Positions 41,783 through 50,309 of a DNA stretch of 64,000 nt are shown here, in pieces. Position numbers and translations under genes: made by a program. The notes beneath the pieces were generated by a model, which was given only the letters and a program-made list of their open reading frames with translations, made no database searches and was not told the origin of the DNA. Origin of the DNA: JADJLQ01 sp964405735 (GTDB lineage: Bacteria; Bacteroidota; Bacteroidia; Chitinophagales; Saprospiraceae); the NCBI GenBank assembly GCA_964405735.1, contig CAYOPD010000004.1, positions 23,669 through 87,668 on the forward strand, read 5' to 3'. Position 1 is the stretch's first letter. Each line of letters starts with the position of its first letter.

Positions 41783-43162
41783 ATGAATAAGAAATGGCAT
41801 ATCTCGCGCAGAAGGATGCTTAAAGGCCTCGGGGCCAGCATAGCCCTGCCTTACCTGGAAGCGATGGCCCTGCCCGCATGGAAACCTTCCGGCGTGGCCA
41901 AGGCACCCATCCGGTCTGCCTTCCTATTTATGCCAAATGGGGTGCATCCCGAGCGCTGGACGCCTTCGGCGACCGGCCGCGAATTTATGCTAACCCAGCA
42001 GCTACAGCCCCTGGAGAAATTGAAAAAGGATATCCTCGTTCTGGGGGAACTGATGAATAAAAACTCCATTTTCAAAGGGGCCGACGGCCACTATGCCAAA
42101 TCGGCGAGCCTGCTGACCTGCATGCCCATCAAACAAACGGTGGGGGACAATATCAGCAGCGGTGGTATTTCGGTCGATCAGCTCATCGCAAACAGGGTGG
42201 GTCATGAAACGCTCTTTCCCTCCCTGGAATACGGACTGGACCGGATCACCACGGGCGTCGATATCAACGTAGGTTTTACCCGACTCTACGGATCCAGCAT
42301 TTCCTGGGCTACTCCGGCTCAACCCATGTCCAAAGAAATCGATCCCAGGCTGGCCTTTGACCGCTTGTTCCGGACCTTTATACCCGGTAGAAAAATTAAG
42401 GAGGACCCCTGGAAACAAAGCATCCTTGATGCGGTCATGGACGATGCCAGCGACCTCCGGAAAAACCTGGGCAGGGCCGACCAGGACAAACTCACCGAAT
42501 ACCTGGAATCCATCCGCAGCGTGGAAAAACGGATTTCCAACGGGACCAACCTTGACAAATTCAAAGCCAATATCACCCCGGACATCCAGCAAGAATTGGA
42601 ACGAGTCAATACCTGTATCGATGAATACGTGGAAGTATACGGCGGCGTGGACATCACCGAAAAGACCCGTCTTATGCTGGACATCATGGCCCTTGCTTTC
42701 TGGAGCGATGCCAGCAGGGTATCCACCTTTATGTTTGGCAATTCGGTCAGTAACCGCAACTTCTCCTTCCTTGAAGGCGTGAAGGGAAATCACCATTCCA
42801 TATCCCATCATATGGATAAGGCGAATTTCCTTGAAGAATATACACGCATCACCGCCTGGCACGTGGAACAATATGCCTACCTGCTCGACAAACTGAAGAG
42901 CCTGAAAGAAGGGGACAGCAATGTCCTTGAAAATTCCATGATCGTCTTCGCTTCGGACCTGCGCGATGGCAACCGTCACTCTCCGCGCAACCTGCCTATC
43001 CTCCTGGGTGGCCAGGGCGGCGGAAAAATCAAAACGGGTCAGAACCTGCTATTTGGAAAAGAAACGCCCCTGGCCAATCTTTATCTCACCATGCTCCACG
43101 CCATGGACATTGAAGAAGAAAGATTCGGGGACAGCACCGGCACCCTGGCCGGTATAGCCTGA
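41783..43162 (+). CDS. DUF1552 family protein with Tat signal
   Basis: A 459-residue protein starting ISRRRMLKGLGASIALPYLEAM, a twin-arginine signal. It carries the DUF1552 pattern: RSAFLFMPNGVHPERWTP, DILVLGELMN, HYAKSASLLTCMP and, later, NRNFSFLEGVKGNHHSISHH, with MIVFASDLRDGNRHSPRNLPILLGG near the end. The DUF1552 fold is related to sulfatase/alkaline-phosphatase-like proteins (DUF1501 clan). It follows the DUF1592 protein by six bases; this pairing is the rule in other phyla, so a joint periplasmic role is likely. No biochemical activity is established. Confidence 0.92.
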   Translation: MNKKWHISRRRMLKGLGASIALPYLEAMALPAWKPSGVAKAPIRSAFLFMPNGVHPERWTPSATGREFMLTQQLQPLEKLKKDILVLGELMNKNSIFKGADGHYAKSASLLTCMPIKQTVGDNISSGGISVDQLIANRVGHETLFPSLEYGLDRITTGVDINVGFTRLYGSSISWATPAQPMSKEIDPRLAFDRLFRTFIPGRKIKEDPWKQSILDAVMDDASDLRKNLGRADQDKLTEYLESIRSVEKRISNGTNLDKFKANITPDIQQELERVNTCIDEYVEVYGGVDITEKTRLMLDIMALAFWSDASRVSTFMFGNSVSNRNFSFLEGVKGNHHSISHHMDKANFLEEYTRITAWHVEQYAYLLDKLKSLKEGDSNVLENSMIVFASDLRDGNRHSPRNLPILLGGQGGGKIKTGQNLLFGKETPLANLYLTMLHAMDIEEERFGDSTGTLAGIA

Positions 43163-43196
43163 TCGGCGGACGCCACATCAATTGTAGGGAAAGACG

Positions 43197-44672
43197 ATGA
43201 GTGCGAAACCCGGGATACCGCGGCCGCTGTTGGCGATTTTACTTGGCCTGATTGGCCTGGGATTCCTGTTTTTACCTCGGATTTCGCCTCCTTCAGAAAT
43301 GCCCGTTTTGGGTCTTTTATTAGGCCGGGCCCACCCTTTGGTATTGCATTTTCCCATTGTGCTGATCTTACTGGCCCTTGTGTTTGAATTGTTCTGCCTC
43401 TTCAGGGTGGTGGAACGGAGTGAAACTTTTATCCGGGCCATTTTGATTTTATCGCTTTTTTCATTTATCGCGGCGATTGCAAGCGGCTATTTTCTTTATG
43501 CATCCGGGGAATATACAGGCAACCTGATGTCGTCGCATTTTTGGGGAGCCGTGATTTCAGGGGCTGCAGCTTTTATTACATCGGCCATCTACCTGTTTGC
43601 CCCGAAGAACTCCCGGCTTTTTTCTTTGTATCTCGGCGGCCTCTTTATCAGTAATGTGGCCATCGTGTACACTGGTCACCTGGGGGGATCGCTTACGCAT
43701 GGGCGTGATTTCCTCAGTGAATATACTCCCCTTCTTTTTCAGAAACCGGAAAAAGCAGGTCCAAAAGAAGAGTCCGAAATGTTGGTTTACGCCGATATGA
43801 TCTCTCCGGTCCTGGAAGCCAAATGCCTCAGTTGCCACAACCGTCAGCGCGCAAAAGGAGGCCTGGCTATGGACAGTTATCCCGCTTTATTTTCTTCCGG
43901 TGAAAGCGGCCAGCCTTCGATCACAGCTTCAGATCCTGAAAAAAGCGAGTCGCTGAAGCGGGTATGTCTGCCGGAAGATCACAAAGACCATATGCCACCC
44001 GAAGGAAAGAGCCCCCTCTCCCCGGATGAGATCCGCCTGCTGCGTTATTGGATTCAAGCCGGTGCATCGGATAGTTTACTCATGACGGAGGCGGCAAAAA
44101 CGGATTCCATCGCCGCTTCGATAGAAAACCTGAAGCCGGTATTGGCCCGCTATCAGCGCAAGGCCGAGGCCGCCGGCATAAACCAAAAGATCCTCCGCGC
44201 CGAACTGCAATCCCTTGCCGAAAAACTAAACGTGATCATTGAACCGGACACCTTGGGAGAGGTAAATGAATATGCCTTGTCAATGAAATTCCCTCCCGCT
44301 CCCTTCACCAATGATCAGATCCGGTCTTTAAAACCCTATTTCCCCTTTTTCAGCAAACTATCCCTGGTATCCAGCGGCATAGACGATGACGGCCTCTATT
44401 ATATCGGCCAAATGGAAAACCTCCGTGAATTGTACCTGCTTAAAACAGGCCTGGATGGTTCCGGCATCATCCATCTTCAGAACCTGAAAAAACTGGAGGT
44501 CCTCAATCTCTCCTATACCAAAACCGATGATAAATCGGCTTTCGACCTGATGAAAATCCCGAATTTGAAAACGGTGTATCTGTACAGGACCAATACATCG
44601 AAACAGGTGATTGATGCTATAATGAAGTATAAACGGGGATTGTTGTTGTTGGAGGAAGAAGGGAGGTTTTGA
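43197..44672 (+). CDS. DUF2231 membrane domain + cytochrome c + leucine-rich repeat protein
   Basis: A 491-residue protein. The first 165 residues hold about four membrane helices with HPLVLHFPIVLILLALVFELF, the DUF2231 pattern. A haem-binding CLSCH (210-214) lies in a planctomycete-type cytochrome domain (AKGGLAMDSY, DHMPPEGKSPLSPDEIRLLRYWIQAGA). The last 150 residues are leucine-rich repeats (ENLRELYLLKTGLDGSG, LKKLEVLNLSYTKTDD). It follows the DUF1552 gene by 34 bp and looks like the membrane-bound electron acceptor of the three-gene set; that role is inference. Confidence 0.9.
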   Translation: MSAKPGIPRPLLAILLGLIGLGFLFLPRISPPSEMPVLGLLLGRAHPLVLHFPIVLILLALVFELFCLFRVVERSETFIRAILILSLFSFIAAIASGYFLYASGEYTGNLMSSHFWGAVISGAAAFITSAIYLFAPKNSRLFSLYLGGLFISNVAIVYTGHLGGSLTHGRDFLSEYTPLLFQKPEKAGPKEESEMLVYADMISPVLEAKCLSCHNRQRAKGGLAMDSYPALFSSGESGQPSITASDPEKSESLKRVCLPEDHKDHMPPEGKSPLSPDEIRLLRYWIQAGASDSLLMTEAAKTDSIAASIENLKPVLARYQRKAEAAGINQKILRAELQSLAEKLNVIIEPDTLGEVNEYALSMKFPPAPFTNDQIRSLKPYFPFFSKLSLVSSGIDDDGLYYIGQMENLRELYLLKTGLDGSGIIHLQNLKKLEVLNLSYTKTDDKSAFDLMKIPNLKTVYLYRTNTSKQVIDAIMKYKRGLLLLEEEGRF

Positions 44673-44714
44673 TACCCACTCAAAGGCTCCCTCTCTGAAG
44701 CGCAGCAAGGACAA

Positions 44715-44880
44715 AACTCACCCCCCGACCCCCTCTCTATGAAGTGCCCACCTTTCTTCCATTTTCTGTATGCACATCATAAAGTGAGGGAGACGGTCTA
44801 CTAAAAATCGGTCAGTCTGTCTTTTTCTTATCATTTGGATTATTTGATGCGGTACAGAAAGGGGGTTGCGGGGGTGAGTT
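44715..44880. repeat. MITE-like element with imperfect terminal inverted repeats
   Basis: The left end (from 44715) reads AACTCACCCCCCGACCCCCT. The reverse complement of the right end (ending 44880) reads AACTCACCCCCGCAACCCCC, continuing TTTCT against left CTCT. The ends match at about 21 of 25 positions. The 166-bp element contains no reading frame of note and fills most of the 239-bp gap between two plus-strand genes. Target-site duplication is not evident. Confidence 0.6.
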
Positions 44881-44911
44881 CTAAATCACAAATCCTGTTT
44901 AACTTCATCCC

Positions 44912-45430
44912 ATGTCTGCTTCCATCTTTCCCCGAATGCACGTCAGCCTCTACGTCAGTGACCTGGAGAAAACCATAACTTTTTACAGCCAGTTCTTTGG
45001 GCTGTCCCCGGTCAAGATCAAACCCAAATATGCCAAGTATGTGCTGGAACAGCCTTCCCTGATCATTTCTTTTGTAGAACATAAAGGCCGTGTTCAATCC
45101 CATTTCGGACACCTCGGCTTCCAGGTAGAAACCTTGGAGATCATGCATGCAGCGCTGGATAGAATAAAAAAAATGGGCCTGGAAACCCGGGAGGAAATGG
45201 GGGTAAATTGTTGTTATGCCCGTCAGGATAAATTCTGGGTGATGGACCCCGATGGGGTGGAATGGGAGGTTTATTATTTTCATGAGGACGCGGAATTCAA
45301 CGATCCGCGTTATGACAGGGAAGATCAAAAAGAACAGAAGGCGGCAACGTTTGAAATTTTCAGTACGCATACCCAGGAACGCTGTTGTTCACCAGGAGAA
45401 AGTTCATCCAATGGAAAACCATGTTGTTAA
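44912..45430 (+). CDS. ArsI/CadI-family VOC protein
   Basis: A 172-residue glyoxalase-fold protein. MHVSLYVSDLEKTITFYSQFFG opens the first half. SHFGHLGFQVE and WEVYYF supply metal ligands. The vicinal pair C100-C101 in NCCYARQDKFWVMDPDG is the signature that binds trivalent organoarsenical in ArsI C-As lyases. The tail adds two more cysteine pairs (ERCC, PCC-end). ArsI cleaves methylarsenite with Fe(II) and oxygen; CadI relatives are cadmium-induced. No other ars gene is near. ArsI is likely by motif, but a different thiol-binding ligand is possible. Confidence 0.85.
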   Translation: MSASIFPRMHVSLYVSDLEKTITFYSQFFGLSPVKIKPKYAKYVLEQPSLIISFVEHKGRVQSHFGHLGFQVETLEIMHAALDRIKKMGLETREEMGVNCCYARQDKFWVMDPDGVEWEVYYFHEDAEFNDPRYDREDQKEQKAATFEIFSTHTQERCCSPGESSSNGKPCC

Positions 45431-45447
45431 TCTGACCAACCGGATCA

Positions 45448-46020
45448 ATGGAAATTTATTTTTTCAAAAACCAACTGGAATTCAGAGACTGGTTTGAAAA
45501 AAATCACGACAAAGCCCGCGAAATCCAGGTCGGTTTTTATAAAAAGGAAACGGGAAAACCTTCTCTGACCTGGCCGGAATCGGTGGACCAGGCTTTGTGT
45601 TTTGGTTGGATCGATGGGATACGCCGATCCCTGGGACCGGAATCCTATACCATCCGGTTCACTCCGCGCAAGCCCAAAAGCATCTGGAGCGCCATCAACC
45701 TGGCCAAAATGAAAGTCTTGATCCGCGAAAAGAAGGTCAAAGCTGCCGGCCTGGCTATTTACGAAAAGCGGGATCCGGCAAAAACCAATAAATATTCTTT
45801 TGAGCAGGAGAAAAATACCGACTTAAGCCCTGCCTTGCTCAAACCCTTTAAAACCCAAAAAAAAGCCTACGCCTGGTTTACGGCTTCGGCTCCATCCTAT
45901 CAAAAAGCGGCCATACACTGGGTGATGAGTGCCAAGCGGGAAGCCACGCGGATATCCAGGTTGAAAACACTGATTGAGGACAGTGAGCGGGGGATGAAGG
46001 TAGGGCCTTTGCGGCGTTGA
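45448..46020 (+). CDS. YdeI/OmpD-associated family protein
   Basis: A 190-residue soluble protein with the YdeI pattern: the N-terminal half has EIQVGFYKKETGKPSLTWPESVDQALCFGWIDGIRR and RFTPRKPKSIWSAINLAK. The C-terminal YdhG/YjbR-like half has KPFKTQKKAYAWFTASAPSYQKAAIHWV and AKREATRISRL. Members are linked to resistance to cationic peptides or polymyxin in some enterics; biochemical role is unclear. It starts 17 bp after the ArsI-like gene and is probably co-transcribed with it. Confidence 0.85.
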   Translation: MEIYFFKNQLEFRDWFEKNHDKAREIQVGFYKKETGKPSLTWPESVDQALCFGWIDGIRRSLGPESYTIRFTPRKPKSIWSAINLAKMKVLIREKKVKAAGLAIYEKRDPAKTNKYSFEQEKNTDLSPALLKPFKTQKKAYAWFTASAPSYQKAAIHWVMSAKREATRISRLKTLIEDSERGMKVGPLRR

Positions 46021-46085
46021 TGAATCTGAGGTTGAGTTGGAAGAGGTCCTCCTAACCCTTAGCCTTAGCCTAACTTTAATCCCAA

Positions 46086-48581
46086 TTAATTTCTATTTCC
46101 ACCACCCATATCTCCGCCTCCGTCTCCCTGTTTGAGATCATCATTTTTAACTCCACGTTTTTTCTGCGGAGCATTAAAATTCATCTTACCCCATTGGTAG
46201 CTGAAATTGACGCCGAAGGAAGCAAAAGGAATTTTGAAATTGGATTCCTGGATAAAATTGTCGCCCTGGATGCTGGACTTGAAAGCGCGGTAACGGTTAA
46301 ATGGGGTCACTGTATTGAAGCCAAGGGTCCCTTTTTTCTTCAGGATCTCCTTTTTCAAGCCGATGGAATACATGGAAAAAGAAGGCGTAGTGCCCTGTAA
46401 AGATCTTCTGGGTGAATTGAAGATCCCAAATAAATCTGCCTTTAGTCCTTTGGTTTTAAAATCAAAGGAGGACATGATAAAGGCGTTGTATTGGATCCCG
46501 GCACTGAAGTTTTCCTGGGTCAGGTCGCTTTTGGTATTGTAGGATCCAATGTTGACATTGCCTCTCAGGGTCCATTTTTTGGAAAGATTGACAGAACTGA
46601 AGGCATTCATCCCATAGGAGTAATTGTCTCCTGCGTTTTTAAAAGTAGCCTGTGAAGTACCGTCGTTGCGAATCTCTGTCAGGTTCTCAATGATATCATC
46701 GGTGTGTTTGGCATAGAAGGACAGGTTGACCATGGATCCTTTCAGGTAAGTGGTCAGGGCCAGTTCAAGCTGATCAGTGAGTTCAGGCCTCAACAGGGGA
46801 TTACCTACGGTGATGTTGCGTGTATCCTGGGCGTCCTGGAAAGGATTGATGAAAAACAGGCTGGGACGCTGGATGCGTTTGGAATAACCCAGTTTGATCG
46901 TCCTGAAGTTTTTGAGCTGCTTGGATATGGAGATGTTGGGCAGGAAGTTATTATAGTCATTGGAGAAAGGATCGCCGGATCCCGTCGTGTAACGTCCATG
47001 AATATTGGTATTTTCCCAACGCACCCCCGCGATCATACTGATGGTTTTACTTAAGCCGGCAGTCATGGACGCATAACCTGCCATGACATCCTGGCTGTAC
47101 TTGAATAGACTGGTTCGGCCGGCATCGGGCTGATAGACCTGAAGATCGGGATCGAAATTAAAATAATTCAAGTCGCTGTTGATGTCCCGCAAAACCGATT
47201 TGGCGCCCAGTTCCATTTTGACTTTGGCAGTAAAGGGCTGGGTATAATCCACCTGAATGGTGTATTCATTGTTGATCCCGTCGTTGTCGCTTTTCTGGTT
47301 GAAATTGTAATCGGGATTGTTTTCGGTGATGAATATATTGTCCGTAAGGCTTTGGTTGTTGGACCACTGAAAAGCAAGGCCGAATTCCTGGTCCTTCTTT
47401 TTGAAGGTCCTTCTGAAATCGGTGTTCCAGTCAAAACCGCCACGGAGTATATCGCTTTCGTTGATCCTCCCGTAAAGCAGTTGCTGATTCAGGATCTGAT
47501 CATCCACGGACACATTGGTCACTGAATTGCGGTACATGCCAAAACCGTTTGCCCGGAAAGTGCTGGAGATGCTGTTGAATGCATTAAAATCATAGTCGGC
47601 TCCGATATTGCCATGGTACCCGATCCGGGATGTGGTATTGGTACCCAGTTCGGAGGTTTTTACGGTTTCATGGCCTACATAATTGGTGCGGTCCAGGGAA
47701 TTGGTTCCCTCTCCGGGCCATCCCCAGAAAGCGCCACCTCCTCCGTTTAAACCAAAGCGGCCTTTACGAACCCCGAGGTTGAGAAATAAATTATTCTGAC
47801 GGGTACCCAGGGCGGTATTAACGCTGCCACTGGTGCCTTCTGCATTTTTCTTTTTGGTAATGATATTGATGATCCCGCCGCTTCCTTCACCATCGTATTT
47901 GGCCGAAGGATTGGTGATGACTTCCACACTTTTAATCTGGTCAGCCGGGATCATTTTCAGGGCGTCCGCCACATTGGAGGAAAACATGCCGCTGGGCTTG
48001 CCGTTGATGAGAATGCGCAGATTGGTGCTTCCCCTCAGGCTGACGTTGCCGTCCAGGTCAACCGATAACATAGGCACTTTCTGGAGTACATCCACCGCAC
48101 TGCCGCCTGCAGAGGTGGCGTCTTTTTCAGCATTGTAAACCATTTTATCGACCCGGTTTTCAATCAGGCTGGCCTGGTCTTCGACCGTGACGGTTTGAAG
48201 GGCCACTCCCTCTGCGGCCAGGAGGAGGGTGCCGACATGGGCATCGGGTTTTTTAGGGGTTAGTTCAATATTTCTTATGGTCTTGGTTTCATAACCCAGG
48301 AAAGAAATAACAATTTCATATTTCCCGTTGGATACATTTTCCAGTTTGAAGCCTCCTTTTTCATCGGTAAGTGTTCCGTTGATGTCTTTGGTGCTTCCCG
48401 CCCGTCGGAGGGCTACGGTGGCAAATTCGACCACTTCCCGGTTGGAACTGTCGATGATGTTTCCGGTGATCTTGCCGGTCACTGTCGGGCCGGCCACTCC
48501 TCCCCCCATGGGGAATTGGGCCAAAGTCAGGGTAGTCAGGCTGCAAAAGAGTGAAATGAGTAGTATGGTCTGCTTTAACAT
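46086..48581 (-). CDS. Outer-membrane beta-barrel protein, TonB-receptor-like (OMP_b-brl_3 type)
   Basis: ATG 48581 gives 831 residues with a signal peptide (ILLISLFCSLTTLTLAQ). A carboxypeptidase-regulatory-like domain (GKITGNIIDSSNREVVEFATVAL) is followed by a plug (SAGGSAVDVLQKVPMLSVDLDGNVSLRGSTNLRILINGKPSGMF, VEVITNPSAKYDGEGSGGIINIITKK). The barrel region matches the Bacteroidota 'outer membrane beta-barrel family' rather than SusC. The C-terminus is Gly/Lys/Asp-rich and probably disordered (KKRGVKNDDLKQGDGGGDMGGG), which is unusual for a barrel that normally ends in an aromatic residue. Substrate unknown. Confidence 0.9.
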   Translation of the reverse strand: MLKQTILLISLFCSLTTLTLAQFPMGGGVAGPTVTGKITGNIIDSSNREVVEFATVALRRAGSTKDINGTLTDEKGGFKLENVSNGKYEIVISFLGYETKTIRNIELTPKKPDAHVGTLLLAAEGVALQTVTVEDQASLIENRVDKMVYNAEKDATSAGGSAVDVLQKVPMLSVDLDGNVSLRGSTNLRILINGKPSGMFSSNVADALKMIPADQIKSVEVITNPSAKYDGEGSGGIINIITKKKNAEGTSGSVNTALGTRQNNLFLNLGVRKGRFGLNGGGGAFWGWPGEGTNSLDRTNYVGHETVKTSELGTNTTSRIGYHGNIGADYDFNAFNSISSTFRANGFGMYRNSVTNVSVDDQILNQQLLYGRINESDILRGGFDWNTDFRRTFKKKDQEFGLAFQWSNNQSLTDNIFITENNPDYNFNQKSDNDGINNEYTIQVDYTQPFTAKVKMELGAKSVLRDINSDLNYFNFDPDLQVYQPDAGRTSLFKYSQDVMAGYASMTAGLSKTISMIAGVRWENTNIHGRYTTGSGDPFSNDYNNFLPNISISKQLKNFRTIKLGYSKRIQRPSLFFINPFQDAQDTRNITVGNPLLRPELTDQLELALTTYLKGSMVNLSFYAKHTDDIIENLTEIRNDGTSQATFKNAGDNYSYGMNAFSSVNLSKKWTLRGNVNIGSYNTKSDLTQENFSAGIQYNAFIMSSFDFKTKGLKADLFGIFNSPRRSLQGTTPSFSMYSIGLKKEILKKKGTLGFNTVTPFNRYRAFKSSIQGDNFIQESNFKIPFASFGVNFSYQWGKMNFNAPQKKRGVKNDDLKQGDGGGDMGGGNRN

Positions 48582-48757
48582 ATTGCTGCAAAATTGAGTC
48601 AATTCGACGTAGTCTGCCGGCATACTATACCATATCCTATTATTTGTAGATAAAAGGAACGTTTTCTTCGATAAAGGTAAAAACGATAAGAATCACTGTT
48701 TTACAGTGTTTTATATAATATACCTTTTTTAATATAACGAAATGTCAAAAGATTGCC

Positions 48758-50305
48758 TCATTCTATAGAAGGCGCGGACGAATCTGTCTGGTTTTTCAGG
48801 TAATCCAGGGTACTGATTTCCATGTTTTCATCCCGGTCTGGCAGCCAGGCCAGGATCTTCGCATTTTTTAAACTTAAACCCGCTTTAAGTCTCTGGTTTT
48901 CAATTACATCATCAAAAACAATCTGAAAAACCTGGTTGGGGCGGACTAAGCGTACCGGTCCGAAACGCTGGATCGTATTGTTCTGTATCCAGTAATGCAG
49001 ACGGGTTGCCATAGGATCGGAGAGGTCTTCCATGGTCAACTTAACAATTGGGACGAGCGTTTGATCCTGATTGTATACCCCAAACGTACAACGGTAACCC
49101 GATGGCTGGGAAGGGATGGCCTCAGCATACATCAGTATGGCATTTACCTGCCGGCTCCCTGGTTTGAGACGGATCCATGGAAATGCTTCAACGTGATAAG
49201 GTTCGTGACTGGATTTCAGGACCCATCCAGTGACGGATTGAATTATATCGAGGTCTTCATAGCTTTCTAAAACTTCAAAAATTAAAACCCGGATATTGGG
49301 CTGGTTTGAATCTTTAAACAATTCATACAGTTTTTCTTTGCGGGACGACAAGGGATACCTTCTAAAGTCCTCGTAATCCAGTTGTAAAAGATCAAATACC
49401 ACAAATTTCCATTCGGATTCCTTTTTTGCTTTACCTCCTGTGACCTGAGCTTTTCCGGCTGCAGGGTCAATCAAAATGCCTTCCAGGACGGTACCTTCAG
49501 GCAGGGGTCCAAAAAAGGAAAGAGGGTCTTCAAAGGGCGATGGAATATATTCTTCCCCCAATCCCCAGATGTGAACTTCCGCCTTTTTAAAATGCACCTG
49601 TACCCGGATTCCGGGAACAAAGGGTTCGGCAATCCAGCTCGCGTCGCTCATCAGTGATGCAAGCTCTGCTGGTTGGGATACTACTTCGCGGAAAAGAAAC
49701 GGTTTTGCATGGATTTCTGTTTCCTGCCAGGCAGGGTCAATCAAGTCCGCGAAAACGGCCGGTTGGATGGGAGAATGATTCAATCTGAAACTCACCAGGG
49801 ACTGCTCCAACTGGTATCGTTTTGAAATAAACCGGGCAAGAAAACCCTTTTCCAAAAGCGGTTTATATGTGCCGAGGACCAGGCGATGAAAAAAAAACAA
49901 TTCAGGGCCCGATAACTTATCCCATAACGAAAAAGTCAGCATGCGCAGTTCATCCTTTCTGGCTTTGGCCCGATTCAATTCATCCATAAAAACGGCCAGG
50001 GTGTACCCGGAATGCCGGACATGGGGATTGCCAACGATGAGGCTGAAAGTTTCGGACCAGTCGCCCGTGACCCCGTGGCTTTCTTCAATCAACCAGCCAG
50101 GCAGTTTGGTATATTCCATCAACCAGTCCAGGAGCTGTAATCGCCTAATCAATGGTTTGATTTGGTAACCATGAAGCAGATCCAGGGCTAAGCTCTTTTC
50201 TCCATCTTCATTCTTTATCAGAAATTCTTCCAGAGCAAAGACCCGGTTTTCCGGGTTTTTATCCAGAAATAGGGTTTGGTACAGTGATGCAAAATCGTCG
50301 AGCAT
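48758..50305 (-). CDS. ATP-dependent DNA ligase-family protein (PP_1105/TIGR04120 type) lacking catalytic residues
   Basis: ATG 50305 gives 515 residues. The N-terminal helical domain and the adenylation/OB layout follow the bacterial ligases that travel with a dedicated exonuclease and helicase. The catalytic motifs are eroded. Where the family has EWKxDGIR, this protein has EPFVPGIR (226-234), so the AMP-accepting Lys is Phe229 and the Asp is Pro231. Motif III reads LEGILI (274-279), without the Glu of LDGEI. Motif IIIa FVVFDLLQLD is kept. Motif IV reads TGWVLK (359-364) instead of EGxVLK, and motif V is reduced to WIRLK. The frame is intact, which argues for a retained non-ligating role, such as nick or end binding, rather than recent decay. 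It starts four bases after the exonuclease stop. Confidence 0.85.
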   Translation of the reverse strand: MLDDFASLYQTLFLDKNPENRVFALEEFLIKNEDGEKSLALDLLHGYQIKPLIRRLQLLDWLMEYTKLPGWLIEESHGVTGDWSETFSLIVGNPHVRHSGYTLAVFMDELNRAKARKDELRMLTFSLWDKLSGPELFFFHRLVLGTYKPLLEKGFLARFISKRYQLEQSLVSFRLNHSPIQPAVFADLIDPAWQETEIHAKPFLFREVVSQPAELASLMSDASWIAEPFVPGIRVQVHFKKAEVHIWGLGEEYIPSPFEDPLSFFGPLPEGTVLEGILIDPAAGKAQVTGGKAKKESEWKFVVFDLLQLDYEDFRRYPLSSRKEKLYELFKDSNQPNIRVLIFEVLESYEDLDIIQSVTGWVLKSSHEPYHVEAFPWIRLKPGSRQVNAILMYAEAIPSQPSGYRCTFGVYNQDQTLVPIVKLTMEDLSDPMATRLHYWIQNNTIQRFGPVRLVRPNQVFQIVFDDVIENQRLKAGLSLKNAKILAWLPDRDENMEISTLDYLKNQTDSSAPSIE

Positions 50306-50309
50306 GATG

